A stretch of 64,000 bases of DNA from Laccaria trichodermophora (taxonomy: Eukaryota > Basidiomycota > Agaricomycetes > Agaricales > Hydnangiaceae). Positions 55,496-64,000 of this stretch are shown here, piece after piece. Numbering within the stretch: position 1 is the first letter of the stretch; the number at the start of each line of letters is the position of its first letter. The notes beneath the pieces were generated by a model. It did no database searches. It was not told the DNA's origin and was given only the letters and a program-made list of their open reading frames with translations. The DNA is taken from assembly GCA_018417955.1 (NCBI GenBank), contig JACTVC010000018.1:124001-188000 (forward strand), written 5' to 3'. A program made the position numbers and the translations under genes.

Positions 55496-56767
55496 ATGTC
55501 AACTTACCGCAAACTGCCAGTCGATTGGGAAATTTTGCCACTAGAGATTTGGAGCTTAATTTTCAGGCATGCAACGCTCGTTCCCGATCTCACCTCGGCA
55601 GAGCTATGCAACTACGGTATGGGCAACCCCATAAATTGTCAACAAAGAAAACTGCACAAACGGTCTTTGGTGAGTTTGATGTCTTCTTCTTCAACCCATT
55701 AATTATCATATTGGTTCTAGAGGACGAAGCAAAGTCTGGTTCGGGTATGCAAAACTTGGTATGCAACCGCCATACGGTTTTTATATGAAGCTGTTTTGCT
55801 TGGCCGGGGGAAGTCCCTGGCTTCACTGTACGAGGGTCTCAAGCGTTCTCATCGCCCATTGATTGATTCCGATACTAGAGAACTGTCTTTAGGTTAGTGG
55901 ACAAAACGATTCGATGTTAGGATGCGAGACTCTACCGACGATGCCAAGAGCGATATGGTTCTCGTTGGGAGAATTGTCGCGATGCTGCCGAACCTTTCCA
56001 TCCTTACATTCGATGTCCGTGGCTATGGTTATTGTCCAGTCTATGGAGGCCTGCAGACTCTTCCAAGCAATGTACTGCGATCAACCTCGCCTGCGAAGCT
56101 CAACGTGGTATACTGGCACAGTCCAAATGTCCTGCCTACGGCAGAGGACTGGCTCGAGCTTCTGAGTAGTCGGCCTTATCTTGGCTCGATTAGCGACTTC
56201 GCATGGGGAGACTATCGTCCCATGGCCACCGCCGTTCCCAACTTTCCCTCACTAACGTCTTTACATCTATCTCGTTCGTGGAGCGCCGAATACTTTAGTC
56301 GCTTAGAGCTCCCCCACCTCCAGCACTTAACATATTGTGCGAACCACGACTTCACGCAAAATTTAGCTCCGTTTCTCCAAAACCATGGCGCAAACCTGAT
56401 GTCTTTCACAACGGATTGTTCCGCGAATATCCTCCCGCTAATTTTGGAAACCTGCCCAAATCTCATAAGCTTGGAGCTTGTCGTGGGTGACTGGATCTCT
56501 TTACCTGACAATAGGCCCGCACTTCCCCCTATCAAAACAATGAAACTCACTTGCCGGCGGCATCAGCACGGAAGCCTGTATGTGTATCATCACCTTTTTA
56601 CCTTTATCATTGATGCCATGTCCATGTGTCCTACTCTGAAAACTGTTCGGTTGGCCGATGAACGGATAAGCAAACACCTCCATAAACTTCAAGGTCAACT
56701 GAAAATCCTTTCGGAGGCGGGGGTAACTTTAGAGAATGGGGAAGGACCGCTGATCGCTCTAAACTGA
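55496..56767 (+). pseudogene. F-box/leucine-rich protein, array copy 1 (nonsense mutation)
   Basis: Same architecture as copies 2 and 3: F-box (ILPLEIWSLIFRHATLVPDL), a 51-bp intron, VCKTWYATAIRFLYEAVLLG, then a leucine-rich solenoid-like region (LPNLSILTFDVRGYGYCPVY, FPSLTSLHLSRSWSAEYFSR) to a stop at 56767. At about 55894 the Trp codon that copies 2 and 3 share in LGWWTKR is TAG, giving a premature stop. Such F-box proteins are expected to act as substrate adaptors of SCF ubiquitin ligases. This copy should make only a short N-terminal product. Confidence 0.8.
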
Positions 56768-57622
56768 GGTGTAAAGTCCCCTGTTTCCGCCACAACTTTT
56801 GTGTATCATTCCATCCAACAAAAGTAAGCCTTCCGATTCTAATCAAGAGCTGCCATGCCTGACGATTTGCACTCAAGGTGCGGGCCACCGACGGACAAAT
56901 CGTTTTCTGTATACTATGAATCAATTTTGGAAACTTCCACAAACTTCGAAACTTCGAAAGCTTACCCTCAACCACTGGACCAACTTGCGTACAGATATAT
57001 CACAACGTCATTATACCCGCCTCCTAGAATCTCCACAGCAAACGGGGACTTGACCTTCTCATCTTCTATCTTATCGTCAAGACCAAGGCTATCGCTCTAC
57101 AATAAATAGAGTTCGGTTATCCAATGAATGAAACGTTTTTGGTTTGAAAGCACAAACTTGTCTACTTAGAGAACAATTGAAGGTCCTTTCAGCGATGGGG
57201 TGGCTTTCCTTTTGCGAGGCGAGCTCGTTCCAGAGGCGCATTTCCTCCACATAAGTTGCCTTTTGTAAGTCGTAACTGAGGGCCAGCTCAAGTTTGTGTA
57301 TCGTGATTCATTTCCCCCCTCTCCCGAAATATTTCCGATGATAACAGCGTGCCCGCTTAAGTTCTAACAACTATGTTGGGGTGAAAACGGCCACCCATCG
57401 ACGGTCGTCTTCTATGTATCATGGCCAGCGGCCGATGCCCCTTACAAACGCGTGAACTTTTGTAAACAATTTTCAGAATCAACGAGAGTAGAGACAAATT
57501 GACCTCATTCAAATTTATCAGAATGTTGAACGTTGTGATGTCACGTTTGCCAGCGTTTGCCAAGCAAACCCAGTGTGAAGCGCATCTGATATCACACAAT
57601 GAGCAACCCTATATGAGCCCTC

Positions 57623-58913
57623 ATGTCGACGTACCGCAAACCGCCAGTCGACTGGGAAATTTTGCCACCAGAGATTTGGACATTGATTTTTAGGCATGCA
57701 ACGCTCGTTCCCGATCTTACCTCGACAGATTTATGCAACTACGGCATGGGCGACCCCATAAATTGTCAACGAAGAAAACTGCACAGACGGTCTTTGGTGA
57801 GTTTTATGTCTTCTTCTTCAAATCCATCACTATATTGTTTCCAGAGGACGAAGCAAAGTTTGGTCCGGGTATGCAAGACTTGGTATACAAGCGCTATCCG
57901 TTTTTTATATGAAGCGGTTTTGCTGGGCCGGGGGAAGTCCCTGGCTTCGCTAAATGATGGTCTTCAGCGTTCTCATCGTTCATCGATTGATTCCGATACT
58001 GGAGAGCTGCCCCTGGGTTGGTGGACAAAACGATTAGACGTTGCGATGCGAGACTCTACCAACGATTCCAAGACTGACATGGTTCTCGTTGGGAGAATTG
58101 TTGCGATGCTGCCAAACCTTTCCATCCTTACATTCGATGTCCGTGGCCATGGTTATTTTCCAGCCTATGGAGGCCTGCAGACTCTTCCAAGCAGTATACT
58201 GCAATCAACCTCTCCTGAGAAACCTTATCGTGGTATACTGGCACAGTCCAAATGTCCTGCCTACGGCAGAGGATTGGCTCGAGCTTCTGAGTAGTCGTCC
58301 TCACCTTCGCTCCATCAGCGACTTTGGGTGGGAAAAATATCGTCCCGTGGTCAACGCCGTTCCCAACTTTCCCTCACTCACGTCTTTACATCTATCTTTT
58401 TCGTGGAGCATTCAATACTTCAGTCGCTTGGAGCTCCCCCACCTCCAGCACTTGACATATCGTGCGAACTCTGACTTCACGCCAAATTTAGCTCCATTTC
58501 TCCAAAATCATGGCGCAAAATTGATGTCTTTCACAACGGATTATCACACATCTGCCAAGTGGAATATGCTCCCCCTAATTTCGGAAACCTGTCCAAATCT
58601 CATAAGCTTGGAACTATCCATGGATGACTGGAGCTTTTTACCTGACAACAGGTCCGCACTTCCCCCTATCAGAACAATGAAACTCACCTGCCGGCGGCTT
58701 GAGCACGGAAGGCATCTGCATCGTCGTCTTTTTCCCTTCATCATTGATGCAATGACCGTGTGTCCAACACTGAAAACTTTTCGGTTTGCCGACGAACGCG
58801 TCTTCTGTGATTTAAACAAACACCTTCATGAATTTCAAGGTCAACTGGCAACCCTTTCGGAGGCGGGGGTAACATTCGAAAATGCGGAAGGGCGGCTGAT
58901 CGCCCTAAGCTGA
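57623..58913 (+). pseudogene. F-box/leucine-rich protein, array copy 2 (frameshift)
   Basis: The start MSTYRKPPVDWEILPPEIWT is followed by a 48-bp intron, VCKTWYTSAIRFLYEAVLLG and a leucine-rich region. Near 58223 the sequence GAGAAACCTTATCG has one base more than the matching GAGAACCTCAACG of copy 3, and the frame shifts to an early stop at 58294. The remaining domain is open in the next frame to 58913. All the rest is collinear with copy 3, so the single insertion appears to be the disabling change. Confidence 0.82.
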
Positions 58914-59667
58914 GGTGTGTATCACCAATGTGACTTGTTTCACAGCTTTCGTGTATCGTTCCATCCTTTAAAAGTAAGCCTTCCGATCTTGATCAAGAGT
59001 TGCCATTCCTGACGATTTGCACTTAAGCTGCTTTACGACCACCGATGGACAAACGTTACCTATGTACTATGAATTATTTTCGGAAATGCAGAGATTATCC
59101 TCATCACTAAACCAACTTGCGCACAAAAACCTCAACAGCAAAAGGGCAATTTACTTCTCATCCTCGACTTCATCGTCAAGGCCAAGGCTATCTGCACTAC
59201 ACTAAATACAGTTGGGTTATCCAGTGAACGAAACGTTGTTGGTTTGAAGGCACAAACTCGTCTACGTAGAGAACAATCGAAGGTGGGGTGGCTCCCAAAA
59301 TTCGGCAGGAAATCAACCTAGAGACGCAATACCTCCACATGAGATGTCTTTTGTAGGTCGTAACCGGTGGCCAGCTCGAGCTCTTTATCATGATTCATTT
59401 CCTCCCTCTCCCGAAATATTTCCGATTAACAACAAGCGTGCCCGCCTAACAACTACGTTGGGGTAAAACCGGACACTTATCGACGGTTGTCTTCTATGTA
59501 TCGTGGCCAGCGGCCGATGCCCGCGTAAACAGTTTTCAAAATCAACGAGAGTGGAGACAAATTGGCCTCACTCAAATTTGCTAGAATGATTAAACGTCAC
59601 GTTTGCCAAGCAAACCACACTCCGTTTGAAGCGCATCTGATATCACACAGTGGACAACCCAAGGACA

Positions 59668-60951
59668 ATGTCGACGTACCGCAAACCGCCAGTCAACTGG
59701 GAAGTTTTGCCACCAGAGATTTGGACGTTGATTTTCAGGCATGCGACGCTCGTTCCCAATCTTATCTCGACGGAGTTATACAACTACGGCACGGGCGACC
59801 CCACAATGTTCCAACAAAGAAAGCTGCACAAGCGGTCTTTAGTGAGTTTTATGTCTTCTTCAACTCCATCACTATATTGTTTCCAGTGGACGAAGCAAAG
59901 TTTGGTTCGGGTATGCAAGACTTGGTATACAAGCGCTATCCGTTTTTTATATGAAGCGGTTTTGCTGGGCCGGGGGAAGTCCCTGGCTTCACTGCACGAG
60001 GGTCTTCTGCGTTCTCATCGTCCATCGATTGATTTCGAAACTGGAGAGCTGACTCTAGGTTGGTGGACAAAACGATTAGATGTTGGGATGCGAGACTCTA
60101 CCGACGATGCCAAGAGTGACATGGCTCTCGTTGGGAGTATTGTCGCGATGCTGCCAAACCTTTCCATCCTTACATTCGATGTCCATGGCCATGGTTATTC
60201 CCCAGACAATGGAGGCCTGACTCTTCCAAGCAGTATGCTGCGATCAACCTCTCCTGAGAACCTCAACGTGGTATACTGGCACAGTCCAAATGTTCTGCCT
60301 ACGGCAGAGGACTGGCTCGAGCTTCTGAGTAGCCGCCCTCACCTTCGCTCGATCAGCGACTTTGCATGGGGAGAATACCGTCCCATGGCCACCGCCATTC
60401 CCAACTTTCCCTCACTCACATCTTTACATCTGTCTCGTTCGTGGAGCGTCGAATACTTCAGTCACTTGAAGCTCCTCCACCTCAAGCACTTGACATATCG
60501 CGCGCACTACGCTGACTTTGCGCAAAATTTAGCTCCGTTTTTCCAAAACCATGGCGCAAACCTGATGTCTCTAACAACGGATTGTCATGCATCTGGGTGG
60601 AACATCCTCCCCCTGATTTCGGAAACCTGTCCTAATCTCATAAGCTTAGAGCTTGTCATGGAGGACTGGAGCTCTTTACCTGACAATAGGTCCGCGCTTC
60701 TCCCTATCAGAACAATGAAATTCGCCTGCGGGCGGCCTCAGCATGGAAGACGTCTGTATCGTCGCCTTTTTGCCTTCATCGTTGACGCCATGACCGTGTG
60801 TCCTACATTGAAAACTTTCCGGTTTTCCAATGATCGCAGCATTTCTAATCTGAGCGTACACCTTCATGTACTTCAGAGTCAAGTGAAAGTCCTTTTGGAG
60901 GCGGGGGTAACATTAGAAAATGCGGAAGGATTGTTAATTGACCTAGGCTGA
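59668..60951 (+). CDS. F-box/leucine-rich protein, array copy 3 (intact)
   Basis: Putative SCF-type adaptor of about 412 residues after removal of a 45-bp GT-AG intron (about 59840-59884). The F-box is VLPPEIWTLIFRHATLVPNL, followed by VCKTWYTSAIRFLYEAVLLG and a series of leucine-rich units: LPNLSILTFDVHGHGYSPDN, DWLELLSSRPHLRSISDFAW, FPSLTSLHLSRSWSVEYFSH, CPNLISLELVMEDW and CPTLKTFRFSND. It has neither of the lesions found in copies 1 and 2. An in-frame upstream ATG at 59650 exists, but MSTYRK is shared by all copies and is preferred. The substrate is unknown. Confidence 0.85.
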   Translation: MSTYRKPPVNWEVLPPEIWTLIFRHATLVPNLISTELYNYGTGDPTMFQQRKLHKRSLVSFMSSSTPSLYCFQWTKQSLVRVCKTWYTSAIRFLYEAVLLGRGKSLASLHEGLLRSHRPSIDFETGELTLGWWTKRLDVGMRDSTDDAKSDMALVGSIVAMLPNLSILTFDVHGHGYSPDNGGLTLPSSMLRSTSPENLNVVYWHSPNVLPTAEDWLELLSSRPHLRSISDFAWGEYRPMATAIPNFPSLTSLHLSRSWSVEYFSHLKLLHLKHLTYRAHYADFAQNLAPFFQNHGANLMSLTTDCHASGWNILPLISETCPNLISLELVMEDWSSLPDNRSALLPIRTMKFACGRPQHGRRLYRRLFAFIVDAMTVCPTLKTFRFSNDRSISNLSVHLHVLQSQVKVLLEAGVTLENAEGLLIDLG

Positions 60952-61319
60952 GGTGTTTGTATGGAGCAGAGTGCCACCTTGTTTCCGAGCACAGTTTCGG
61001 TGTAGCGTTCCATCCAATAAAGTAAGCTTCCACTTCTAATCAATAGCTGCCATGCCTGACGATTTGCACCTAAGGTGCGTCATGGCCACCCACGGACAAA
61101 CGTTATTTGTGTACTAAGATTTTTTTCGAATATGTGGAAATTATTCTCAACTACTCGACCAACTTCCGCACAAACATCTCAGTTTCCCTCAGCGAACGTG
61201 ATCAAACTCGCCTCCTGGAGTCCTCACTGTAAAAAGGCACTTTATTTTCGATCTTCTCGTCAAGGCCATCTGTTCTACAAGTTCGTTTATCCAATGAACA
61301 AAACGTTTTTGGTTTGAAA

Positions 61320-61640
61320 GCACGAACTCATCTCCTTAGAGAACAACCGAACGTCCTTTCAGCTCTGGGTGGCTTTATAAAAAATTCGGAAGGAATACTG
61401 ATCATCTTGGAGACGCATTATTTCCACATGAGATGAGTCTTGGAAGTCGTTCGAACGCCAGCTCGTGATCATCTTTCACGGTTCTTTTCGAAACGCCCCC
61501 CCCTCCCCCGAACTAATTCCGATATCGATTAATGTGCCCTATAGAAACGTTGCTCTACAACTTACATGTTTGTCGGAGTAGGAACGGCCACCTGTCGACG
61601 GTTGCCTTCTATATATCACGGCACCTTTTGAACAATAACC
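61320..61640 (+). repeat. Orphan fourth copy of the array's upstream region
   Basis: Resembles the sequence preceding copies 2 and 3 (57180-57600 and 59220-59620), e.g. CCACCTGTCGACGGTTGCCT against CCACCCATCGACGGTCGTCT. No F-box gene follows. It suggests an earlier, longer array or an incomplete duplication. Confidence 0.6.
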
Positions 61641-61986
61641 AGACTGAAGACAAAAATACATGAATCTTGACTGTGCGTTTTAGACTAGCCTTGTCATGGG
61701 CTCCAGTCAAAATGACGACCAAGCTTCAACTGCTATGCGAGACGATGTTCACTGAGATAGATAATTGTCCAGGCATCTAATCAGGTCACTTTGTACAAAA
61801 TATTTGAGTGATAGGGTAGTGTTCGTTTATCATGCGTACAAGTTCAATGCAAATGAGAAATATGTATGTAGCGAAGAGCCGTTCAAATAAGGAAGGAAAA
61901 AAAAAACTGAATGAGCTGAATGAACCAATGCACGTCAAGCGCAAATCATCAACCATGCAAACAGAAATATGGTGCACCTGGGTCGG
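61641..61986. other. Intergenic spacer
   Basis: Between the end of the F-box array and the 3' end of the GH5 gene. A poly-A tract lies near 61900 on the plus strand. No gene was recognised. Confidence 0.4.
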
Positions 61987-63999
61987 TCACATAACAATGC
62001 ACACAGACTCGGGCTCACACACCCTCTCACACCAAGACTTCTCATCCTGCTCCTCCAACTTCCTCGGCTTCTTCCCCTTCCTCCTCCGATTCACGTCCGT
62101 GGACTTGATAACCCCTCCTTGCCTCTTCACCTCAATCGTGTACTCCCGCGGCGCTTCTCCCTCTCCAGGAACATCGTACCACCAGAAAAGCGTCTGGCCA
62201 TCTACCCGCCACGTCCCACTGCTCACTTTCACTTCCACGTCCACGAGCAAAGGTGTGGGAGAGGGGGGAGAGAGGGACAGTGAGCTTGGTATTGATGGGT
62301 CACAAAGGAGAGATGTAGATGATCCGCTGTCGATGCACCCTTGTTCCGTGTCAGAGGAACGATTTTCCATCTCCAGATCCCCTGAAGTTTGTGCCCGTTC
62401 TCGTATTGAGTCCGACAACGACAAAGTGCTGCTGTTGGCCGACTTGCTTAGCTTGCTTGTCTTCCGCCGCCGCAGTTGTGGTCGCTTGTTTGCTGACGGT
62501 GTGGAAGCCTTGCCCTGGACGAGTAGGCGGGGGTGTGCATAGTGCACTAGGGGTATATAAACCTCCGTAGTGAGGCCTTTCTCCTCTTCTTCGTCAACTT
62601 CTCGCTCCTCGTAGGCTGTGCTGAAAGAATCAACACTCTTTTGCTTCATCCCCTTATTCTGTTCACGGAAGGACGAAGGCAGCTTGACAGGCCGGTCCTC
62701 AGGCCCTACAATGACGACCATCCTGAACACCCCCTTCCCAATGTCGAACTTTACGTCTAGTGGTTTCCCCACCACTTTACTAGGGTAAGGTCGAGCGAAT
62801 GCACGAACGGCTCGGGCGCCATTCGTCAAGAAGTCGTATGGGTTAGGGGGTGAATTACGTGCCAATGACTGACCAAAACGCTTCAAATTAAGAGTCGACG
62901 TTGATCCAGTAGAGCCAGTAGTAGCGAGAGTATCAAGACTCGGGGAAGAAAGCGCTGGCGCACCACGCAACTTGGGCGCCGCGAGGGGCCCAGGCTGTCG
63001 TTGAACCTCTGGTTGCTTGCTCAGCAATCCAGCACGACTGTCCATCGCATCCCGTTCGGGGATATTACAAACGTCATCGTCAGCCTCCTGATCTCGTTGC
63101 TTCAAAGACGATTTCTCGTCGTCGACGTCGTTCCAAACATCGTCAGGGCTCCACAAGCTCAGGTCCTCCATATTCCAGCCATCACCCCACTGATGCGAGT
63201 GATCGTCGGGGCAGAACGTCCAAATTGTATAATTGAGGCCGTTGGATCCATCACAGCCGTTCAGACTGGCGTCGAGAGCCTTTTCCTGGTTACGATAATC
63301 CCCTTTGAACTTGCCTTTATCCGTCCAGCCATACGACTTTTTCCCATCCATGTCGAAGGGTGTGCCGATCTCACCAATGATGGTTGGATATGGGCCAAGG
63401 ATATCCGCATCGGACTGCAGCATTGCCAACTGCTCTTGAAGGGACTTGCGAATAGCGCCAGAACCAACTTTGACTGCTTGCAAAGGGGAAGAATATTTCC
63501 CCCTCAGCAACCCCAGTGCATCGGCGTTGAACCAGTTCCAGTGCCGTGTCACGAGTGTGAGACCGTCGTAGTAGTGAGCAGAATAGGCACAGCGTCCTTG
63601 CAAGCAGTCATCGTCCTCTTCAAACTTCGGTGGCTTTGCGAACACGGGAGGTTGAACGAATATGATGGCTTCGGGATGCGCTGAACGGATGCGCTGGGTA
63701 TAAGCCACGAAATGGGGCTTCCAATAGTCAGTAATGAAGTCGACTTCTTGGCCGGTCAGGGGATGGTACTTGAAGTAATCAGGGCGAACGATGTAACCTG
63801 TTTCGATGTCCCAAACGCCGTGTTGGGCCCATATGCATGTCCCAAGAGTCCACTTAGTCGTATCGCGCTTCCACCCCCATTTTGGGTGAACTCCATCAAC
63901 TTCCTCTTCGCCATCTGACCAGAGCTTCCGGCCCTTAGGGTCAATGGTAACTGTTCCGTCCCGTGAGGGCCCGAACATTCCGAAAGTCCAGTGGTCCAC
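61987..63999 (-). CDS. GH5 glycosidase of the glucosylceramidase/steryl-glucosidase type (5' end off window)
   Basis: The visible 670 residues cover the later part of a TIM barrel: WTLGTCIWAQHGVWDIETGY, AIIFVQPPVFAKPPKFEEDD, then PTIIGEIGTPFDMD with the nucleophile Glu, and NYTIWTFCPDDHSHQWGDGW. The acid/base Glu (usually in an NEP motif) must lie upstream of the window edge. A long linker precedes a C-terminal beta-sandwich-like domain (LDVKFDIGKGVFRMVVIVGP, WRVDGQTLFWWYDVPGEG). The pattern fits fungal EGCrP/ergosteryl-glucosidase (GH5_12) proteins, which degrade glucosylceramide or sterol glucosides inside the cell. The protein ends in CERVCEPESVCIVM, a CaaX-like terminus. No intron is apparent in the visible part. 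Confidence 0.87.
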   Translation of the reverse strand: MDHWTFGMFGPSRDGTVTIDPKGRKLWSDGEEEVDGVHPKWGWKRDTTKWTLGTCIWAQHGVWDIETGYIVRPDYFKYHPLTGQEVDFITDYWKPHFVAYTQRIRSAHPEAIIFVQPPVFAKPPKFEEDDDCLQGRCAYSAHYYDGLTLVTRHWNWFNADALGLLRGKYSSPLQAVKVGSGAIRKSLQEQLAMLQSDADILGPYPTIIGEIGTPFDMDGKKSYGWTDKGKFKGDYRNQEKALDASLNGCDGSNGLNYTIWTFCPDDHSHQWGDGWNMEDLSLWSPDDVWNDVDDEKSSLKQRDQEADDDVCNIPERDAMDSRAGLLSKQPEVQRQPGPLAAPKLRGAPALSSPSLDTLATTGSTGSTSTLNLKRFGQSLARNSPPNPYDFLTNGARAVRAFARPYPSKVVGKPLDVKFDIGKGVFRMVVIVGPEDRPVKLPSSFREQNKGMKQKSVDSFSTAYEEREVDEEEEKGLTTEVYIPLVHYAHPRLLVQGKASTPSANKRPQLRRRKTSKLSKSANSSTLSLSDSIRERAQTSGDLEMENRSSDTEQGCIDSGSSTSLLCDPSIPSSLSLSPPSPTPLLVDVEVKVSSGTWRVDGQTLFWWYDVPGEGEAPREYTIEVKRQGGVIKSTDVNRRRKGKKPRKLEEQDEKSWCERVCEPESVCIVM

Positions 64000-64000
64000 C

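Noticed and set aside
63001..63684. 227-residue plus-strand protein
   Set aside because: Antisense shadow of the GH5 gene, whose catalytic motifs are clear on the minus strand.

Overview
The window is from a basidiomycete fungus, most likely a mushroom-forming Agaricomycete. The evidence is dense genes on both strands, many spliceosomal introns of about 45-65 bp, lineage-typical families (MYND zinc-finger proteins, DUF6534-like membrane proteins, F-box/leucine-rich tandem arrays, very large DUF3638-type proteins) and fungal mobile elements (Ngaro-like tyrosine-recombinase retrotransposon, Crypton-like recombinase, Tc1/mariner and Mutator-like TIR elements). Gene models below were spliced by eye from reading frame and splice signals; function calls rest on recognised motifs, not on database searches.

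Layout. 1-3.7 kb: class I histone deacetylase (runs off the left edge), a PER1/PGAP3 GPI-lipid remodelling protein, a small unknown protein. 4.03-6.05 kb: a 2-kb TIR element with 9-bp target duplications, carrying a RecQ-like helicase. 6.4-10.9 kb: a RING/coiled-coil protein and a TPR-CCCH protein with three tandem C-terminal domains. 10.98-12.07 kb: a TA-flanked Tc1/mariner-like element holding a transposase remnant and a captured WD40 gene fragment. 12.4-13.8 kb: a DUF6534-like membrane protein. 14.3-22.3 kb: a three-level nest, in which a MYND gene is split by an Ngaro-like retrotransposon whose own recombinase gene is split by a non-coding LTR retroelement.

22.3-36.9 kb is mostly host genes: a lineage-specific protein, a bifunctional THI20-type thiamine enzyme, endonuclease III (NTH1), a MYND protein, the NatC auxiliary subunit NAA35/MAK10, mitochondrial tryptophanyl-tRNA synthetase, a second MYND paralogue, and an F-box-like protein. 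38.6-48.4 kb is one giant gene for a roughly 3,000-residue DUF3638/DUF3645-type ATPase-like protein. 48.8-50.3 kb holds a truncated Crypton-like recombinase between 16-bp direct repeats that copy the 5' end of tRNA-Pro; an intact tRNA-Pro(UGG) lies at 52.7 kb. 50.8-54.9 kb has small poorly known genes.

55.5-61.6 kb is a tandem F-box array: two copies broken by different mutations, one intact, plus an orphan upstream region. The right edge carries a GH5 glycosidase of the glucosylceramidase/steryl-glucosidase type ending in a CaaX-like motif. No operon-like logic is expected. Neighbouring genes look functionally independent, and the most informative structure is in the mobile elements and local duplications.
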